Below, piece after piece: positions 62,801 to 64,000 of a stretch of DNA of 64,000 nucleotides (the first letter of the stretch is position 1; the number at the start of each line of letters is the position of its first letter). Below the pieces are notes generated by a model. That model was given only the letters and a program-made list of their open reading frames with translations, searched no databases and was not told the DNA's origin. This DNA comes from Erythrocercus mccallii (taxonomy: Eukaryota; Chordata; Aves; Passeriformes; Dicruridae), in NCBI GenBank assembly GCA_013397435.1, contig VZRG01002565.1:1-64000 (forward strand). Reading direction: 5' to 3'. The position numbers were made by a program, and so were the translations under genes.

Positions 62801-64000
62801 GAATCAAAGAGTTCACAGGCATCACTGCTGGGCTGGAGTTGCTCCACTTCTGTAGTTGAAATGTAAATGTAAGTAGGTAATTACAACTTCTTTTCATCCT
62901 AAAACAAAACCTTTTAAGCTTTGTCTGATAGTTGCTGGCAAGCTGCTGCTGCTAATTATGTAGCAATGGTATCGTCCTCCAAAACTCATAAAAATGCAAG
63001 GAGAATTCAGATAAAATTGTGGGTCTCTGTTGTGTAAAAAGTGCTATCCAGATGGATTTTTTGCATCCAGCCCTTGGGTGCCCCCAAGGACCTGATGTCT
63101 CCTGGAGACAGGAGAATCAGTGATGCTCAAGAGAAGTAGTGATGCTTAGTGACACTCCCCCAGCTCAGGGCACGCAGATCAAATCAGGCTTGCTTTCAGT
63201 GAAATGCCCTAGGTTGAGCCTTCTGGAGTTTTCTAAGAAGTCACTGATGAACCAGAAATCTGTCAACTAGTCCTGGCTCTCTGCTTTCCACCAGTAACAC
63301 AGAGGACTGCCAGCTACAACCTTAGCCCCAGTGTTTAGGGATTCTCCAAATGCTTGAACATCCATTTCAGACCGGGCCAGTTCTGGAGCTCACTCATGGC
63401 CTGCACAGACAAGGAACACGGTGCTGCTGCACTGTGTGGGTGCAGAGGACGCATTTAAACCCCTGTACAGAATGTGTTCAGTCCCAGAAGAGTCTGGATA
63501 GCCTGGTATGAGAAAGAACCTTCTCTTCTCAACAGCACAGTGGGGGAGGGCAATGCCAATCCTGTGCTAAAGCTGCATGCTAGAGAGGAGAAAAGTGCAC
63601 TGTAGTACTGGCAACAGTCCTGGCCTAAGCATTCCATGATCACTTCAATTATCACTAGAATTTTTCTAGCTCTAATTTCTATTTAAAAAATTAAAATATA
63701 TCTTGCTAGCTTTAAGGTTGTTTTAAGTCTTCTGGATTTAAACCTTGTGATAGATATTTTCTATAAAAGCTATGGCCAAAAATCAATTTAAAAAGATGCA
63801 GCTTCTGATATCGAGTCACATGTCTCTGGAAAGATGGAATTAGTTTACTGTGGAGATACACACTCCACCCCGCATCAAACCCTGTGAATGCACAGTTCAG
63901 GAGGCAGCCAACCCAGTGAACAAATACAGTCCAAAGTACAGGGAGGTGAGGGAAGGAGAAGGGTGGGTTATGCTTGGCCAGCTCCTGGAAAGGAACACTC
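59846..64000. other. Intergenic DNA, no recognised gene
   Basis: Ordinary DNA with short shadow frames and an AAAC-rich run near 61,930. No gene, RNA or mobile element is recognisable to the window edge. Confidence 0.55.

Noticed and set aside
1..64000. Prokaryotic-type systems, CRISPR arrays, tRNA or rRNA genes, intact transposons, endogenous virus
   Set aside because: None seen. Intron structure, CpG islands and CR1 fragments mark vertebrate nuclear DNA; the direct repeats present are isolated pairs, not arrays.

Overview
The window looks like avian nuclear DNA. The evidence is a CXCL12 gene with bird-type sequence, low repeat density, interspersed repeats that are nearly all degraded CR1 retrotransposon tails, and GC-rich CpG islands in otherwise AT-leaning non-coding DNA. 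I could recognise only one protein-coding gene.

That gene is CXCL12 (stromal cell-derived factor 1), on the minus strand. Its transcription unit runs from a CpG-island promoter near 30,665 down to a polyadenylation cluster near 12,480. Exon 1 (30532-30592) encodes the signal peptide. Exon 2 (25379-25496) and exon 3 (to 22051) encode the CXC chemokine fold. The alpha form stops at 21961-21963 by reading through the exon 3 splice donor. The beta form uses that donor to join a tiny coding tail (16503-16518, residues R-F-K-M) and a 3' UTR of about 4 kb. All splice sites, phases and exon lengths (61, 118, 87 and 16 coding bases) can be read directly.

Layout: 1-12,470 is intergenic DNA downstream of CXCL12. 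12,480-16,502 is the beta 3' UTR, holding a TTTC microsatellite and AU-rich motifs. 16,519-21,960 is the alternative third intron, which contains the alpha 3' UTR and two MIR-like fragments. 22,052-25,378 is intron 2 and 25,497-30,531 is intron 1. About 29,000-31,080 is the promoter CpG island. 31,080-64,000 is upstream, gene-poor DNA with two more CpG-rich patches (32,560-33,080 and 36,230-36,420), CR1 fragments near 44.5, 49.6, 55.7 and 58.7-59.9 kb, and microsatellites.

I found no operons, CRISPR arrays, rRNA or tRNA genes, intact transposons or endogenous virus, and no evidence of a new multi-gene system. The most rewarding items are the CXCL12 isoform switch (a stop codon inside a splice donor), the two distal CpG islands, an unexplained 194-codon ATG reading frame at 42887-43471, and several hairpins and palindromes in non-coding DNA.
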